Positions 15,680-26,005 are shown, counted from the first letter of the stretch. The stretch: DNA of 64,000 nucleotides from Nocardioides sp. Root190 (GCF_001428565.1 NZ_LMIA01000009.1:203779-267778); one strand, 5' to 3'. Program-made: numbers and translations. The notes: a model not told the origin generated them from the letters alone.

Positions 15680-16150
15680 ATGGCACCCATGACTGAGTCC
15701 GCGATCCAGACCCAGGTCGACCCCTCGACGCTGGACGGTTACGAGCAGCTGCACGCGATCATCGACGGGAAGCTGCCCGTGGCGCCGATCGCGCAGACCC
15801 TCGGGTTCGACGGTTTCGAGGTCCCGGAGCGCGGCACCGCGATCTTCGGGCTCGATCCCGAGCTGCGCCACTACAACCCGATCGGCAGCGTCCACGGCGG
15901 TGTCTACGCGACCCTGCTCGACTCCGCCTGCGGGTGCGCCGTGCACTCGACGCTCGCCGTGGGGGAGCGCTACACCTCCCTCGACCTCACCGTGAAGTTC
16001 CTCAAGGCGGTCACCGTCGACTCCGGCCGGCTGCGCGCCGTCGGCACCGTGCTGCAGCGCGGACGTCGTACCGCCCTCGCGGAGGCGAAGCTGTACGACG
16101 GCCAGGGCACCCTCGTCGCGTACGCCTCCAGCACCTGCATGATCCTCTGA
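15680..16150 (+). CDS. PaaI family thioesterase (hotdog fold)
   Basis: A 156-residue single-hotdog thioesterase. The motif HYNPIGSVHGGVYATLLDSACGCAVHSTL contains the HGG loop and the following Asp used in PaaI and YbgC-like catalysis, and SLDLTVKFLKAVTVDSGRLRAVGTV forms the central strands. Such enzymes hydrolyse acyl-CoA thioesters, often aryl or phenylacetyl-CoA. Two ATGs (15680 and 15689) are possible starts. It is divergent from an HxlR regulator with an operator-like palindrome between them, so induction by a metabolite is plausible. It is followed 19 bases later by DUF1697. Confidence 0.9.
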   Translation: MAPMTESAIQTQVDPSTLDGYEQLHAIIDGKLPVAPIAQTLGFDGFEVPERGTAIFGLDPELRHYNPIGSVHGGVYATLLDSACGCAVHSTLAVGERYTSLDLTVKFLKAVTVDSGRLRAVGTVLQRGRRTALAEAKLYDGQGTLVAYASSTCMIL

Positions 16151-16169
16151 GGTCCGCGACACTGGTCCC

Positions 16170-16712
16170 ATGCCGACCTACGTCGCCTTCCTGCGGGCCA
16201 TCAACCTCGGCCCGACCCGCAAGTTCCCCAAGGCCGACATCATCGCGGCGACCGAGGCCGCCGGGTGTGTCGACGTGCTCACCCACATCAACACCGGCAA
16301 CGTGCGGCTGTCGACCACGCTGCGCTCGCGGGCGAAGGTGGAGGAGGCCCTGGAGAGGGCCTACGAGGCACACATCGGGTTCGCCGTCCCGACGATCGTG
16401 TTCACCCAGGCGGAGCTGAGGGCCATCGCAGCCGATGCCCGCGAGCTCACCGATGCCCGGCCCGACCTGGAGCGGCACTACGTCTACCTGCTCAAGGACG
16501 AGCCTGCCGCCGATCTGGTGGCGGCCGTCGAGGCCCGCAGCGACGAGGTGAACTCGGTGGTCGTGCGTGGTCGCGCCGCGCACGTGCTGCTCGGTCCGGG
16601 CTACGAAGCCGGTGGTGTCGACCCCTACAGGAACGAGAAGGCACTGTCCGTCGTCGCGACCAACCGCAACTTCAACGTCGTCACGACCCTTGCCGACAAG
16701 TGGTGCTCCTGA
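16170..16712 (+). CDS. DUF1697 protein
   Basis: A 180-residue DUF1697 protein. The family N-terminus is clear: YVAFLRAINLGPTRKFPKADI (residues 4-24), followed by VDVLTHINTGNVRLS, typical of this two-domain alpha/beta family. The C-terminus ends in NFNVVTTLADKW, also usual. Function is not known; structures show a ferredoxin-like arrangement. GACACT occurs six bases before the ATG. It has no obvious functional tie to the clpS gene that follows. Confidence 0.9.
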   Translation: MPTYVAFLRAINLGPTRKFPKADIIAATEAAGCVDVLTHINTGNVRLSTTLRSRAKVEEALERAYEAHIGFAVPTIVFTQAELRAIAADARELTDARPDLERHYVYLLKDEPAADLVAAVEARSDEVNSVVVRGRAAHVLLGPGYEAGGVDPYRNEKALSVVATNRNFNVVTTLADKWCS

Positions 16713-16743
16713 GTCCTCAGCGGCCTTGTGACACCATGGAGTC

Positions 16744-17052
16744 GTGACGACCGCGAGTCCCGAGAAGGTTGACCGGGGAGTCCGTCAGGACCTCACTCCC
16801 GAAGAGATCACGGTGGCCGACACCCCTTGGGTCACCGTGGTGTGGAACGACCCCGTGAACCTCATGTCGTACGTCACCTTCGTCTTCCAGAAGCACTTCG
16901 GCTACGGCAAGAAGAAGGCCGAGAAGCTGATGATCGAGGTGCACGAGGACGGCCGCTCGGTGGTCAGCAGCGGCTCGCGCGAGGAGATGGAACGCGATGT
17001 GCAGGCCATGCACGAGTACGGCCTCTGGGCCACCCTGTCGAAGGCGGAGTGA
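16744..17052 (+). CDS. clpS: ATP-dependent Clp protease adaptor ClpS
   Basis: ClpS hands N-degron proteins to ClpC/ClpA-ClpP. This 102-residue protein has the conserved core PWVTVVWNDPVNLMSYVTFVFQKHFGY with Asn-Asp and Met-Ser residues lining the N-degron pocket, then KKAEKLMIEVHEDGRSVV, and the end AMHEYGLWATL. Length is normal. The GTG start follows immediately after a short gap from DUF1697. It is followed with no gap by DUF2017 (stop TGA then GTG), the same pair found at Rv1331-Rv1332 in mycobacteria, so co-translation is expected. Confidence 0.95.
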   Translation: MTTASPEKVDRGVRQDLTPEEITVADTPWVTVVWNDPVNLMSYVTFVFQKHFGYGKKKAEKLMIEVHEDGRSVVSSGSREEMERDVQAMHEYGLWATLSKAE

Positions 17053-17637
17053 GTGACCTCGGGATTCGTCCGGCACCGCCGGTCCAAGCAGGCCATTGCG
17101 ACCTTCACGGTCTTCGAGGCCGACCTGCTGCGCTCGCTCGCGGCACAGCTCGTCGAGCTGCTGCACAACGAGTCGGCGATCGTGGCCGTCGAGCGGGACC
17201 CGCTCGAGGCGATGCTCGACTTCTCCGGTCCCACGACGGAGCCCGACGACCCGGTCCTGCGCCGACTGTTCCCCAGCGCCTACCGCGACGACGACGAGTC
17301 GGCCGGTGAGTTCCGGCGCTTCACCGAGGGCCAGCTGCGCGACGGCAAGTCACGAGCTGCCGGCACGATCATCGACGTGCTGGAGGAAGCCGGACTGCCG
17401 CCCGAGCCGACCGGCGAGGACCTGATGATCGACGTCGAGCTCGACCAGGAGCACGCGATGACCTGGATGCGCTCGCTCACCGACCTGCGTCTGGCTCTCG
17501 GCACCCGGCTCGAGGTCGCCGAGGGGGACGAGGACTACTGGTACTCGCTGCCCGACGACGACCCGCGCGGGCAGGCCCACCACATCTACGAGTGGCTCGG
17601 GTTCCTCCAGGAGACGCTGGTCCTCGCCGTCAAGTGA
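17053..17637 (+). CDS. DUF2017 protein
   Basis: A 194-residue actinobacterial DUF2017 protein, starting directly after the clpS stop codon. Segments include TFTVFEADLLRSLAAQLVELLHN near the N-terminus, DPVLRRLFPSAYRDD, and the C-terminal DDDPRGQAHHIYEWLGFLQETLV. It is acidic, helical and cytoplasmic. Function is unknown; strict linkage to clpS in actinobacteria suggests a role in N-degron recognition or its control. The start is fixed by the junction with clpS. Confidence 0.9.
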   Translation: MTSGFVRHRRSKQAIATFTVFEADLLRSLAAQLVELLHNESAIVAVERDPLEAMLDFSGPTTEPDDPVLRRLFPSAYRDDDESAGEFRRFTEGQLRDGKSRAAGTIIDVLEEAGLPPEPTGEDLMIDVELDQEHAMTWMRSLTDLRLALGTRLEVAEGDEDYWYSLPDDDPRGQAHHIYEWLGFLQETLVLAVK

Positions 17638-17667
17638 GACCCCCGGTGACGGGCCACGAGCCACGAT

Positions 17668-17686
17668 TTAGGCTTGCCTGAGCCCG
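17668..17686 (+). promoter_or_regulatory. Weak DtxR/IdeR-like box or promoter
   Basis: TTAGGCTTGCCTGAGCC resembles the iron-box consensus TTAGGTTAGCCTAACCTAA at about 12 of 19 positions. It overlaps TAGGCT, a usable -10 hexamer, 40 bases upstream of the desaturase start. The desaturase is a di-iron enzyme, which makes iron control conceivable, but the match is weak. Confidence 0.25.
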
Positions 17687-17715
17687 CCTGGCCGACCGCG
17701 CACCTGGAGCAATCG

Positions 17716-18663
17716 ATGACTGCGATCGACGAACGACCCGAGCCCGCCCCCCTCCGCGCCACCATGAGTGGCGACCACCAGTCGTGGCCCGAGCGCTTCG
17801 CCCTGGGCCTGTTCATCGCGGTGCCCTTCATCGCGTTCGCCGCAGCGATCCCGATCGCCTGGGGCGGCTGGCTCGGCCGGAGCGACATCGTCATCACCGT
17901 GGCGATGTACGCCCTGACGCTGCACGGCATCACGGTCGGCTACCACCGCCTCTTCACCCACAAGTCGTTCAAGCCGAACCGGGCGGTGAAGATCACCTTC
18001 GCGATCCTCGGCTCGATGGCGGTCGAGGGCCCGGTCATCCGCTGGGTCGCCGACCACCGCAAGCACCACAAGTACTCCGACCGGGACGGCGACCCGCACT
18101 CGCCGTGGCGCTACGGCAACAGCCTGCGCGGCCTGACCAAGGGCTTCGTCTGGGCGCACGTCGGGTGGCTGTTCGATCCCGAGCAGACGCCGATCGAGAA
18201 GTACGCCCCCGACCTCGCCAAGGACCGTGACCTGGTCCGGATCTCGCGGACCTTCTGGGTCTGGGTGCTCACCTCGATCTTCCTGCCGCCGCTGCTCGGC
18301 TTCCTGCTGACCTGGTCGTGGCAGGGTGCGCTCACCGCGTTCTTCTGGGGCACCGTCGTACGGATCGGCCTGATCCACCACGTGACCTGGTCGATCAACT
18401 CGATCTGCCACACTCTGGGGGACCGGCCGTTCGCCTCGCGGGACTTCTCCGGCAACGTCTGGTGGCTGGCGATCCCGTCGGGCGGCGAGTCGTGGCACAA
18501 CCTGCACCACGCCGACCCGACCTCTGCCCGGCACGGCGTCAAGCGCTTCCAGTTCGACACCTCGGCCCGGGTGATCTGGTTCCTGGAGAAGCTCGGCTGG
18601 GTCCGCGACGTGCGGTGGCCCACCCCGGAGCGGATCCGCGCCAAGAGCGTCGCCGCCGGTTGA
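17716..18663 (+). CDS. Acyl-CoA/acyl-lipid delta-9-type desaturase
   Basis: A 315-residue membrane di-iron fatty acid desaturase. The three histidine boxes are present: HRLFTH (His77-His82), HRKHH (His114-His118), and HNLHH near residue 260. Two pairs of membrane helices flank them (about residues 30-70 and 175-215). Such enzymes insert a cis double bond in stearoyl or palmitoyl chains to keep membranes fluid. The ATG was chosen because GGAG lies seven bases upstream. The gene stands between DUF2017 and mec, where mycobacteria have other genes, so it looks inserted in an otherwise conserved block. Confidence 0.93.
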   Translation: MTAIDERPEPAPLRATMSGDHQSWPERFALGLFIAVPFIAFAAAIPIAWGGWLGRSDIVITVAMYALTLHGITVGYHRLFTHKSFKPNRAVKITFAILGSMAVEGPVIRWVADHRKHHKYSDRDGDPHSPWRYGNSLRGLTKGFVWAHVGWLFDPEQTPIEKYAPDLAKDRDLVRISRTFWVWVLTSIFLPPLLGFLLTWSWQGALTAFFWGTVVRIGLIHHVTWSINSICHTLGDRPFASRDFSGNVWWLAIPSGGESWHNLHHADPTSARHGVKRFQFDTSARVIWFLEKLGWVRDVRWPTPERIRAKSVAAG

Positions 18664-18714
18664 GCGGCCCACCCGATGCCCGGTTCGGGCATCGGACGCA
18701 ATACGCTGGATCGC

Positions 18715-19161
18715 GTGTTGCAGATCGACCAGGCGACGTACGACGCCATCGTTGAGCACGCCCGTCGGGACCACCCGGTGGAGGCGTGCGGGATGGTCGT
18801 CGGCCCGATCGGGACCGATCGACCCGAGCGCTTCATCGAGATGGTGAACGCCGCCGGCAGTCCGACGTTCTACGAGTACGACTCGACCGATCTCCTGCAG
18901 CTCTACCGCGACATGGACGACCGCGACGAGGAACCCGTCGTGATCTACCACTCGCACACCGCCACCGAGGCGTACCCCAGCGTGACCGACATCAACCTGG
19001 CCGGCGAGCCGGGCGCCCACTACGTGCTGGTCAGCACGCAGGCGCACGGGAATAACGACGGCCCCGTGGAGTTCAGGTCCTACAGAATCATCGACGGCAC
19101 AGTGACCGAGGAAGAGGTCACGATCGTGGACGCCGTCGCACCTTCAGAGGAGAGCAGCTGA
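18715..19161 (+). CDS. mec: JAMM metallopeptidase Mec (CysO-cysteine hydrolase)
   Basis: A 148-residue JAB1/MPN zinc peptidase. The JAMM signature is complete: Glu23 (VEACG), then His79, His81, Ser89 and Asp92 in HSHTATEAYPSVTD. In M. tuberculosis the ortholog Mec+ releases cysteine from the CysO-cysteine adduct. The neighbours here are cysO one base downstream and then cysM, which identifies the pathway. The start GTG 18715 is supported by TACGCT seven bases upstream. It may also process the CysO precursor, whose C-terminus here extends beyond Gly-Gly. Confidence 0.93.
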   Translation: MLQIDQATYDAIVEHARRDHPVEACGMVVGPIGTDRPERFIEMVNAAGSPTFYEYDSTDLLQLYRDMDDRDEEPVVIYHSHTATEAYPSVTDINLAGEPGAHYVLVSTQAHGNNDGPVEFRSYRIIDGTVTEEEVTIVDAVAPSEESS

Positions 19162-19162
19162 C

Positions 19163-20438
<1,276 letters not shown>

Positions 20439-20480
20439 TCCACATTTGGATCAGGCGCGCCTGCGTGTTCGGATGGGGAC

Positions 20481-21332
20481 ATGCGACGCCTCACTCTCGG
20501 CCTGGTGGCCCTGCTCGCGACGGTGCTCGGAGCCCCGGCGCTCCCCACGCCGTCGGCGGTCGCCGACGAGCTCCCCGTCCTGACGCAGGTCAGCGCACCG
20601 AGCGTCGATGGGACCCGCCGGTTCGGCAGCGAGCTGGTCGCCGACCCGGGCTCGTGGTCGCCGACGCCCACCGCGACCCGCTACCAGTGGTTCCGCGGTG
20701 ACCGTGCGATCACCGGCGCGACCACGGCCCGCCACGAGATCCGTCCCAACGACGTCGGTCACCAGCTCGCCGTCCGGGTGACGGTGAGCGCCCCCGGCCA
20801 CGCGACCACGACGGTGCTGACCCGCACGGCCGTCATCCGCCACCGTGTCGACGCGCGTCGTACCGTCCGCTACGCCGTGCGCGTCAAGGGCAGCGTGGGT
20901 GCAGCCACCGTGCGGCAGTTCCGCGCTCTCGCCCAGGAGACCTTCGAGGACGCCCGGGGCTGGCGCGGCCGTGGCGTGGTGTTCGTGCCGGTCCGCAGCG
21001 GCGGTGCCTTCACGCTGTGGATCTCGCAGGCGGGCCACCTGCCCCGCTTCTCCTCGGCGTGCAGCGCGCAGTGGTCGTGCCGGGTCGGGCGCAATGTCGT
21101 GATCAACGTCGAACGCTGGAAGCACGCGTCGCCGGCGTGGAACCGCGCCCGGGGCTCGCTGCGCAACTACCGGCACATGGTGGTCAACCACGAGACCGGC
21201 CACTGGCTCGGCCGCGGCCATGTCGGGTGCGGGCGCCGCGGCGCGCTGGCGCCCGTGATGATGCAGCAGTCCAAGGGACTGAACGGATGTCGTTTCAACC
21301 CGTGGCCGACGCTCTCCGAGCTGCGGCGCTGA
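20481..21332 (+). CDS. Secreted DUF3152 metzincin-like protein
   Basis: A 283-residue exported protein. Residues 1-30 form a signal peptide. Residues 35-115 look like an immunoglobulin-like repeat common in Nocardioides (SELVADPGSWSPTPT, YQWFRGDRAITGATT). The C-terminal half is DUF3152, with the zinc motif NHETGHWLGRGHVGC (HExxHxxGxxH, metzincin style). Four Cys in this half probably form disulfides. It is probably an extracellular zinc protease, though activity of DUF3152 is not established. It occupies the position of the rhomboid gene in the mycobacterial cysM-murI block. Confidence 0.87.
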   Translation: MRRLTLGLVALLATVLGAPALPTPSAVADELPVLTQVSAPSVDGTRRFGSELVADPGSWSPTPTATRYQWFRGDRAITGATTARHEIRPNDVGHQLAVRVTVSAPGHATTTVLTRTAVIRHRVDARRTVRYAVRVKGSVGAATVRQFRALAQETFEDARGWRGRGVVFVPVRSGGAFTLWISQAGHLPRFSSACSAQWSCRVGRNVVINVERWKHASPAWNRARGSLRNYRHMVVNHETGHWLGRGHVGCGRRGALAPVMMQQSKGLNGCRFNPWPTLSELRR

Positions 21333-21344
21333 CCGCCACGGATC

Positions 21345-22415
21345 TCAGCGGTGCCAGGTCAGTCGCTGGCGCGGGTTCCAGACGCTGCCCGGCACCGGGC
21401 CGAGCCCCAGGATCCGCGTGGCGAGGTTGGCGAGGTCGCCGTTGCGGATCGGCTGGGGATCGGCGAATCCCGGCCGCCGGGTGCCCGGTCCCCGGAAGTC
21501 GGGGTTGAGGGTGTAGAGGCCGGCATGGTCCACACCGACACCCCAGACGACGAACGGGATCCGGTAGTTCTCGACCCTGGCCGGGTCCTCGTGCGACTTC
21601 GTTCCGGGCGTCCCGCCGTGGTCGGAGGTCACGATCACGACGGTCGAGCGGCGCAGTCGGTCGGTGTCGCGAATGGTGGCCATGACGGAGCCGACGAGGG
21701 CGTCGAGCCTGACCACGGCCTTGAGGTACGCCGATCCCATCCAGCCGGAGGAGTGGCCCACGACGTCGGCCAGGCCCAGGTGCAGGAAGGCGAACCGCCG
21801 CGTGTTGGCGACGATGTCGGCCCGGAAGAGGCGGGTCAGCGTCGTGTCGTCGCCCTCCCGGATGATCGTCCTGTCGATGGGCCACGACCGGGCGAACAGG
21901 CGGAACTTCGACTTCGTCGAGAACAGCGCCGTACGGCCGCCACCGGCCCGCACGACGCTGAAGACCGACGAGACACTGTGGCCGGCGGCGCCCTGCACGG
22001 TCGTGCCGGCGCGCTCGGAGTTCCACGTCACGCCGTGCGCGTCGTCGGCGACCCCGATCGGTCGACCCGTGACCATGCTCGTGTGATTCGGCAGGGTCAC
22101 CGTCATCTCGACCTGCGTGCGTGCGTTGGTCGTCCCCGCGCCCTGGCGGAACAGCTGGAACAGGTGCGGCAGGCGCGCCGGGCCGAGCTTCGCGAGCGCG
22201 TCGGGGTTGAGGCCGTCGAGCGAGATCGCGACCACGCGCTTCTGGTTGAGCGCGGCGACCGGCGTCGCGTCGTACGGAGCGTCGTGGCGTGTGTCGTGCC
22301 CGGGAGGACCCTCGGCGCGGGGGACCGTGCCGCCGACGAGCAGCGCGAGGACGAGCGCGAGGACAAGGGCCGCCACGGTGCCGGCCGCCCGCCCGAGACG
22401 GGATGCAGTGCTCAC
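21345..22415 (-). CDS. Alkaline-phosphatase-superfamily phosphodiesterase, exported
   Basis: A 356-residue type I phosphodiesterase/nucleotide pyrophosphatase family protein with an N-terminal signal or anchor helix (residues 10-30). Metal-site motifs are VVAISLDGLNPD (first Asp), TLPNHTSMVTGR (the nucleophile region, Thr-Leu-Pro-Asn-His), GLADVVGHSSGW, and VVIVTSDHGGTPGT (Asp-His). It would hydrolyse phosphodiester or phosphate-ester substrates outside the membrane. The GTG start is preceded by TACCCT at six bases. It converges with the DUF3152 gene and is divergent from murI. Confidence 0.9.
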   Translation of the reverse strand: MSTASRLGRAAGTVAALVLALVLALLVGGTVPRAEGPPGHDTRHDAPYDATPVAALNQKRVVAISLDGLNPDALAKLGPARLPHLFQLFRQGAGTTNARTQVEMTVTLPNHTSMVTGRPIGVADDAHGVTWNSERAGTTVQGAAGHSVSSVFSVVRAGGGRTALFSTKSKFRLFARSWPIDRTIIREGDDTTLTRLFRADIVANTRRFAFLHLGLADVVGHSSGWMGSAYLKAVVRLDALVGSVMATIRDTDRLRRSTVVIVTSDHGGTPGTKSHEDPARVENYRIPFVVWGVGVDHAGLYTLNPDFRGPGTRRPGFADPQPIRNGDLANLATRILGLGPVPGSVWNPRQRLTWHR

Positions 22416-22504
22416 CCGTCGAGGGTAGTCCGCCGAGATTGCGGGGACGTGATCTCGGTCCCTGAATGCCGACTCCTGACCACCCGACGCCGTACTCTTG
22501 CCGG

Positions 22505-23338
22505 GTGCGGCACGTGAACGATCCTGACGTCGGTTCCGACGTCGATGCTCCGATCGGGATCTTCGACTCCGGGTTCGGTGGCCTGACGGTCGCGCGCTCG
22601 GTCATCGACCAGCTGCCGCACGAGTCGATCACCTACGTCGGTGACACGGCTCGACAGCCCTACGGTCCCAAGCCGATCGGCGAAGTGCGCGAGTACGCCC
22701 TCGAGTGCCTCGACCATCTCGTGGACCGCGGTGTGAAGGCTCTGGTCATCGCGTGCAACTCCGCCTCGGCGGCGATGCTGCGCGACGCGCGGGAGCGGTA
22801 CGACGTCCCGGTGGTCGAGGTGATCTATCCCGCCACCCGGCGTGCGGTGGCCGCATCGCGCAACGGTCGGATCGGCGTGATCTGCACCCGCGCGACCGCC
22901 GAGTCGATGGCCTACGACGACGCGTTCGCGGCGGCCCCCCAGATCTCCCTGACCACCCGCGCCTGCCCGCGCTTCGTCGACTTCGTCGAGGCCGGCATCA
23001 CCGGCGGCGACGAGCTGATCGCCGTCGCGCACGACTACCTCGACCCGCTCACCGAGCTCGGCGTCGACACCGTCATCCTCGGCTGCACCCACTACCCGCT
23101 CCTGACCGGCGTCATCTCCTACGTGATGGGCGACGACGTGACCCTGGTGAGCAGCGCGGAGGAGTGCGCGAAGGACGTCTACCGGATGCTGGCCGACAGT
23201 GGCCTGATGCGTCCGGGCGGCGAGCCGTCGTACACCTTCACGACCACGGGTTCGCCCGCGGAGTTCGAGACGATCGGGCGCCGGTTCCTCGGTCCCGAGC
23301 TGGTGGCTGCCGGACAGTTCGCAGGGGGACTTGCATGA
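22505..23338 (+). CDS. murI: Glutamate racemase MurI
   Basis: MurI converts L- to D-glutamate for peptidoglycan. The 277-residue protein carries DSGFGGLTV (Asp21), the catalytic Cys94 in ACNSASA and Cys204 in GCTHYPLL, and THYP. I place the start at GTG 22505, because TACTCT lies six bases upstream; an ATG at 22466 would add 13 residues but lies before that promoter. It overlaps the metallo-hydrolase gene by four bases (ATGA), as in the mycobacterial Rv1338-Rv1339 pair. Confidence 0.96.
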   Translation: MRHVNDPDVGSDVDAPIGIFDSGFGGLTVARSVIDQLPHESITYVGDTARQPYGPKPIGEVREYALECLDHLVDRGVKALVIACNSASAAMLRDARERYDVPVVEVIYPATRRAVAASRNGRIGVICTRATAESMAYDDAFAAAPQISLTTRACPRFVDFVEAGITGGDELIAVAHDYLDPLTELGVDTVILGCTHYPLLTGVISYVMGDDVTLVSSAEECAKDVYRMLADSGLMRPGGEPSYTFTTTGSPAEFETIGRRFLGPELVAAGQFAGGLA

Positions 23339-24156
23339 GTGAAGACGTGGCACCCGAGACGACCCGGCTGCGGGTGTCCGGGGAGCAGCCGGACCACAGC
23401 GTGCGCGTCACCGTGGTCGGGTGCTCGGGCTCCTACCCGGGTCCGGACTCGCCGGCGAGCTGCTACCTCGTGCAGGCCACCGACTCCCTGCGCACGTGGA
23501 GCATCGTGCTCGACATGGGCAACGGGGCGCTCGGAGCGCTGCAGCGCTACGTCGACCCGCTGAAGGTCGACGCCGTCTTCATCAGCCACCTGCACGCCGA
23601 CCACTGCGTCGACATGACCAGCTACTACGTGCTGCGGAAGTACCACCCGTCCGGCACGCAGCCGAAGATCCCGGTCTGGGGACCCAAGGGCACCGCCAAG
23701 CGGCTGGCCAAGGCCTACGACCTGCCCCGCAAGCCCGGGATGCGGGAGGAGTTCTCCTTCCGCCTCTACGGCAAGCCGGTCACGATGGGCCCGTTCACGA
23801 TCGAGGCCTGGGAGGTCGACCACCCGGTCCCGGCGTACGGCCTGCGCCTGTCGGCGTTCGGCAAGGTCATCGCCTACAGCGGTGACACCGGTCCGACCCC
23901 GGCGCTCGACGAGATCGCCGCCGACGCCGACCTCTTCCTGTGCGAGGCGTCCTTCCGCAGCTGCGACACCAACCCGCCGAGCCTGCACCTCACCGGCCAG
24001 GAAGCCGGCGAGATCGCCACGAAGGCCGGCGCGAAGCGGTTGATCGTCACGCACGTCCCGCCGTGGCACGACGCCCAGACCATGCTGGTCGAGGCGAGCA
24101 AGGCCTACGACGGGCCGACCGAGCTGGCGGCGCAGGGCGCGGTCTACGAGCTGTAG
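23335..24156 (+). CDS. MBL-fold hydrolase (Rv1339-type cyclic nucleotide phosphodiesterase family)
   Basis: A 273-residue metallo-beta-lactamase-fold hydrolase. The metal motif is [12 protein letters not shown] (HxHxDH); later ligands are in AYSGDTGPT (Asp) and THVPPW (His). The N-terminal [22 protein letters not shown] is typical of the actinobacterial Rv1339 group. The mycobacterial member has been reported to degrade cAMP, so a second-messenger role is possible here; this is inference from orthology and gene order (murI, then this gene). Translation is coupled to murI by the ATGA overlap. Confidence 0.92.
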   Translation: MSEDVAPETTRLRVSGEQPDHSVRVTVVGCSGSYPGPDSPASCYLVQATDSLRTWSIVLDMGNGALGALQRYVDPLKVDAVFISHLHADHCVDMTSYYVLRKYHPSGTQPKIPVWGPKGTAKRLAKAYDLPRKPGMREEFSFRLYGKPVTMGPFTIEAWEVDHPVPAYGLRLSAFGKVIAYSGDTGPTPALDEIAADADLFLCEASFRSCDTNPPSLHLTGQEAGEIATKAGAKRLIVTHVPPWHDAQTMLVEASKAYDGPTELAAQGAVYEL

Positions 24157-24162
24157 TCGACG

Positions 24163-24828
24163 TCAGTCGACCGGGTGCCCGGCATCGCGGACGCAGAGCG
24201 CGATCTGGACCCGGTTGGTGGTCTCGAGCTTCTCGAAGAGCTTGGAGACGTGACCCTTCACGGTCGGCACCGACAGGTGCAGCACGCGCGCGATCTCGGC
24301 ATTGGACAGACCACGACCGACAGCGGTCGCGACCTCGAGCTCGCGCTCGGTGAGCCGGGCCAGGCGCCGCTGGGCCTCGGGGGAGCGGTCGTCGCCGGAG
24401 TCCGTGCGCACCCGCTCGATCAGGGTGCGGGTGACGGACGGGGACAGCATCGGGTCGCCGACCGCGACCTTGCGGATCGCCGCGAGGATGTCGACCGGGG
24501 GCGTGTCCTTCAGCAGGAACCCGTCGGCGCCGGCCGCCAGGGCGCCGACCACGTAGTCGTCGGCGTCGAAAGTCGTCAGCACGATCACCCGGGGCGGGTT
24601 CGGGTCGCCGTGCAGCAGGCGGGTGGCGGCGAGACCGTCGAGCACGGGCATCCGGATGTCCATGAGGACCACGTCGGGCTGCAGGTCCCGCGCCATGCGG
24701 ACACCCTCGCGCCCGTCGCCCGCCTCACCGATGACGGCGACGTCCTCCTGGCCGCCGAGCATCAGGGTCAGGGCCGATCGGACGAGCGGGTCGTCGTCGA
24801 CGATCAGCACGCGGGTCACCTCAGTCAC
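24163..24828 (-). CDS. NarL/LuxR family response regulator
   Basis: A 221-residue response regulator. The receiver domain (residues 5-125) has the acidic pair DDDP, phospho-acceptor Asp57 in VVLMDIRMP, and Lys in FLLKDTPP. The C-terminal LuxR-type helix-turn-helix is LTERELEVATAVGRGLSNAEIARVLHLSVPTVKGHVSKLFEKL. The GTG start overlaps the end of the sensor kinase gene by eight bases, so the two are translationally coupled. Its likely target is the divergent ABC transporter operon at 26137, which has a palindrome in its promoter region. Confidence 0.94.
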   Translation of the reverse strand: MTEVTRVLIVDDDPLVRSALTLMLGGQEDVAVIGEAGDGREGVRMARDLQPDVVLMDIRMPVLDGLAATRLLHGDPNPPRVIVLTTFDADDYVVGALAAGADGFLLKDTPPVDILAAIRKVAVGDPMLSPSVTRTLIERVRTDSGDDRSPEAQRRLARLTERELEVATAVGRGLSNAEIARVLHLSVPTVKGHVSKLFEKLETTNRVQIALCVRDAGHPVD

Positions 24829-26005
24829 CGGACCACGGTAGCCATGCCCGCAGCACGAACGTCGCGGGGCGCTGGCCATCGGGTGAGGCGGCCTCCACGC
24901 CGTGCGCGAGCGTGCCGCCGCGCAGCTCCGCACGCTCGCTGAGGCCGACCAGTCCCAGACCGGAGCCGGGGGTGCGGGTCGGGCCGAAGCCGACCGCATT
25001 GCGGAGCATCAGCTCGATGCCGGCCTCGGCGTCCCCGGACAGCCGAATGCTCAAGGCGGCTGCAGGGGCGTGCTTGCTGGCGTTGGTGATGCCCTCCTGG
25101 ACGATCCGGAACATGGTCCGCCCGACGCCCGCGGGTGGCGGTTCGCCCTCGGCCAGGCGGTCGTCGTACTCGATCGTGGTGCCGGCGTTGCGGGCGTCCT
25201 CGATGAGCTCCAGCACGTCGCAGTACGTCGGCTGCGGTCCCGTCAGCGGTCCGCCGCCCAGGTCGTCGCGCAGGACGCCCAGCACCTCGCGCAGGTCGGT
25301 GAGGGCCTCGTGTGCCTTGGTCTGGATCACCGCGGCGCTGCTGCGCATCTCCTCGGCGGACAGGTCCTCGCGGAAGGTCAGCGCCCCGGCGTGCATCGAG
25401 ATCTGCGAGATCCGGTGCGCCAGGACGTCGTGCATCTCGCGCGCGATGCGGGCGCGTTCGTTCGATCGGGCCTGGGTCGCCCGCAGGTCCCGCTCGGCCT
25501 CGGCGGTCTCGGCGCGCTGGCGCAGGGTCCAGAGCAGCTCGCGGCGCGAGCCGATGTAGAGGCCCCAACCGAGCGTTGCGGAGACGGCGAGGACCGAGAA
25601 GAGGCTGATCAACCAGGTGGGCTCGCTGTCGGTGACGGGCTGCAGTTCGTAGTAGGCCCACGTGCCGAGCAGGCTCAACGCACCGATCGTGACGACCTGC
25701 CACCAGCTGCGGCGGGTCGCGAGCGAGACGGTCGCGAGGGTGATCGGGCCGGCGGCCAGGGAGCTGAACGGCGTGGCGAGGACGGCGATGACGGCGATGG
25801 TCATCGGCCAGCGTCGGCGCCAGAGGACCAGGACGCCGACCGCGACGCCCAGCACGATGTCGAGCCAGAAGAGCAGCGGCCGCTCCTCGGCCTGGGCCTC
25901 CACCACGGGCAGCCACACGACGAGCCCGATCGCCGTCGCCAGGAGGTAGCGCCAGAGATGGCTCCACCAGCGCAGGGGCGGCTGGTGGTCGTCGGGGCTC
26001 TCCAT
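24821..26005 (-). CDS. Sensor histidine kinase (HisKA_3 type)
   Basis: A 394-residue membrane sensor kinase paired with the downstream response regulator. Four or more hydrophobic helices span residues 18-150 with almost no extracellular domain, suggesting sensing within the membrane. The dimerisation motif ERARIAREMHDVLAHRISQISMHA contains the phosphorylated His192. The ATPase domain has ITNASKHA and GSGLGLVGLSERAE. Start ATG 26005 is preceded by TAGTCT at six bases. Divergent orientation to a two-gene ABC exporter is the classic arrangement for systems that sense membrane-active compounds or membrane state. Confidence 0.94.
   Translation of the reverse strand: MESPDDHQPPLRWWSHLWRYLLATAIGLVVWLPVVEAQAEERPLLFWLDIVLGVAVGVLVLWRRRWPMTIAVIAVLATPFSSLAAGPITLATVSLATRRSWWQVVTIGALSLLGTWAYYELQPVTDSEPTWLISLFSVLAVSATLGWGLYIGSRRELLWTLRQRAETAEAERDLRATQARSNERARIAREMHDVLAHRISQISMHAGALTFREDLSAEEMRSSAAVIQTKAHEALTDLREVLGVLRDDLGGGPLTGPQPTYCDVLELIEDARNAGTTIEYDDRLAEGEPPPAGVGRTMFRIVQEGITNASKHAPAAALSIRLSGDAEAGIELMLRNAVGFGPTRTPGSGLGLVGLSERAELRGGTLAHGVEAASPDGQRPATFVLRAWLPWSGD

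Noticed and set aside
22466..22504. An N-terminal extension of MurI from ATG 22466
   Set aside because: The 13 extra residues precede a good -10 box (TACTCT) six bases from GTG 22505 and are not typical of MurI.
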